Assembly: GCA_015494375.1 (NCBI GenBank)
Contig: WGBL01000443.1
Span: 1-5,137 of the forward strand
From: Hyphomicrobiales bacterium
GTDB taxonomy: Bacteria; Pseudomonadota; Alphaproteobacteria; Rhizobiales; S144-23
Reading direction: 5' to 3'
Length of the DNA stretch: 5,137 bases
In this document: piece after piece, positions 4,859 through 5,137 of the stretch
How positions within the stretch are numbered: the first letter of the stretch is position 1
Layout: each line of letters begins with the position of its first letter
Notes under the pieces: generated by a model
The model's database searches: none
What the model was told of the DNA's origin: nothing
The model's input: the letters and a program-made list of their open reading frames with translations, nothing else
Translations under genes and position numbers: made by a program

Positions 4859-5031
4859 TGCCCTATATAGCGGCGCCCGGAGAGTTGTGGCTCTACGAAC
4901 TTGTGCCGCGGCTACAGGCTTGTGCCGAGGCTTGGTGGGGAGCGGGTGTGCCGGGCGCGTCGGGTACGGCGGTGCTGTCGCGAGCAACGGCGGCGAGTGA
5001 GAAAAAAGAAGAGGGGGAAGAGGGGAGAGAT

Positions 5032-5097
5032 ATGCGGTCGGGTGGTGCGTTTTGCGATTGGGGCGCGTTTTATGATCGAGGCGCTTTTTGCGATTGA
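5032..5097 (+). CDS. possible 21-aa repeat peptide ORF
   Basis: The ATG at 5032 has GGGGAG 4 nt upstream (close but usable). The frame opens MRSG and then reads the hexapeptide units GAFCDW, GAFYDR and GAFCD before TGA. The peptide comes directly from the 18-bp tandem repeat, since 18 bp is six codons. The stop falls where two of the other units have TGG (Trp): the fourth unit, just after the stop, would read GAFCDW again and then LGVI before TAA. Not similar to any peptide family I know. It could be a small secreted or modified peptide, a leader ORF, or a chance product of the repeat. Confidence 0.2.
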   Translation: MRSGGAFCDWGAFYDRGAFCD

Positions 5098-5116
5098 GGT
5101 GCATTTTGCGATTGGT
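5045..5116. repeat. 18-bp tandem repeat, four imperfect copies
   Basis: Units begin at 5045, 5063, 5081 and 5099 and follow the pattern G(T/C)GC(G/T/A)TTTTGCGATTGRG. Unit 2 differs most, with TTTTATGATCGAG. All four keep exact 18-bp length, so every reading frame through the array stays in phase as a six-residue repeat. The units have diverged by substitutions, so the array is older than the identical 49-bp repeat at the left end. It is followed by AT-rich sequence at the window edge. Confidence 0.85.
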
Positions 5117-5137
5117 TGGGGGTAATATAAATTAGGG

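Larger units (their letters stand above)
4531..5031. other. intergenic control region, no convincing gene
   Basis: About 500 bp upstream of the leftward cluster. A 139-codon rightward frame from 4581 has no Shine-Dalgarno sequence and drifts into Gly/Ala/Arg low complexity, so I do not call it. The region holds the 16-bp palindrome at 4611-4626, the AT-rich palindrome cluster at 4786-4858, a short direct repeat CTTGTGCCG at 4900 and 4919, and a purine-rich tract (5000-5030) just before the small repeat ORF. Composition shifts from GC-rich to AT-rich near 4790-4870 and back again. Confidence 0.6.

Noticed and set aside
4581..5000. 139-codon rightward frame in the right intergenic region
   Set aside because: No ribosome binding site, no recognisable domain, and composition that drifts into Gly/Ala/Arg. 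The AT-rich palindrome cluster and promoter elements lie inside it.

Overview
The window is GC-rich bacterial DNA whose five confident genes all lie on the minus strand. Protein style, GC-rich codon use, and the domain make-up of the siroheme synthase suggest an alphaproteobacterium (Hyphomicrobiales or Rhodospirillales type). That placement is inference; no rRNA or other marker gene is present.

Layout, read in the direction of transcription (right to left). The right end (about 4531-5137) has no convincing conventional gene. It holds an AT-rich, palindrome-dense control region (4786-4858) with a possible rightward promoter, an 18-bp tandem repeat at 5045-5116 with a tiny possible peptide ORF, and a perfect 16-bp palindrome at 4611-4626. 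Leftward from there comes a promoter region built of 11-bp direct repeats (4485-4528). It is followed by a TauD/TfdA-type Fe(II)/2-oxoglutarate dioxygenase (3502-4446), a leader with a 13-bp direct repeat, two small proteins of unknown function joined by an ATGA overlap (3096-3314 and 2887-3099), a full-length CysG-type siroheme synthase (1316-2782), a short repeat array, and a RutE-like malonic semialdehyde reductase/nitroreductase (533-1123). The left end holds a gene-free stretch, a GC-rich hairpin (213-235), and a 49-bp tandem repeat (1-142) that probably continues beyond the window.

How the genes may work together: the same-strand order and short gaps fit an operon or two stacked transcription units. 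CysG makes siroheme, the cofactor of sulfite and nitrite reductases. TauD-family dioxygenases often release sulfite from sulfonates, so a sulfur- or nitrogen-assimilation role would link the two, but no reductase gene is in view and the dioxygenase substrate cannot be read from sequence. The RutE-like flavoprotein would reduce a small aldehyde, or a nitro or quinone substrate. The two small proteins are the least explained part.

The most notable single observation is that CysG has Asn at position 104, where the characterised enterobacterial enzyme has its catalytic Asp104. The methyltransferase half looks intact.
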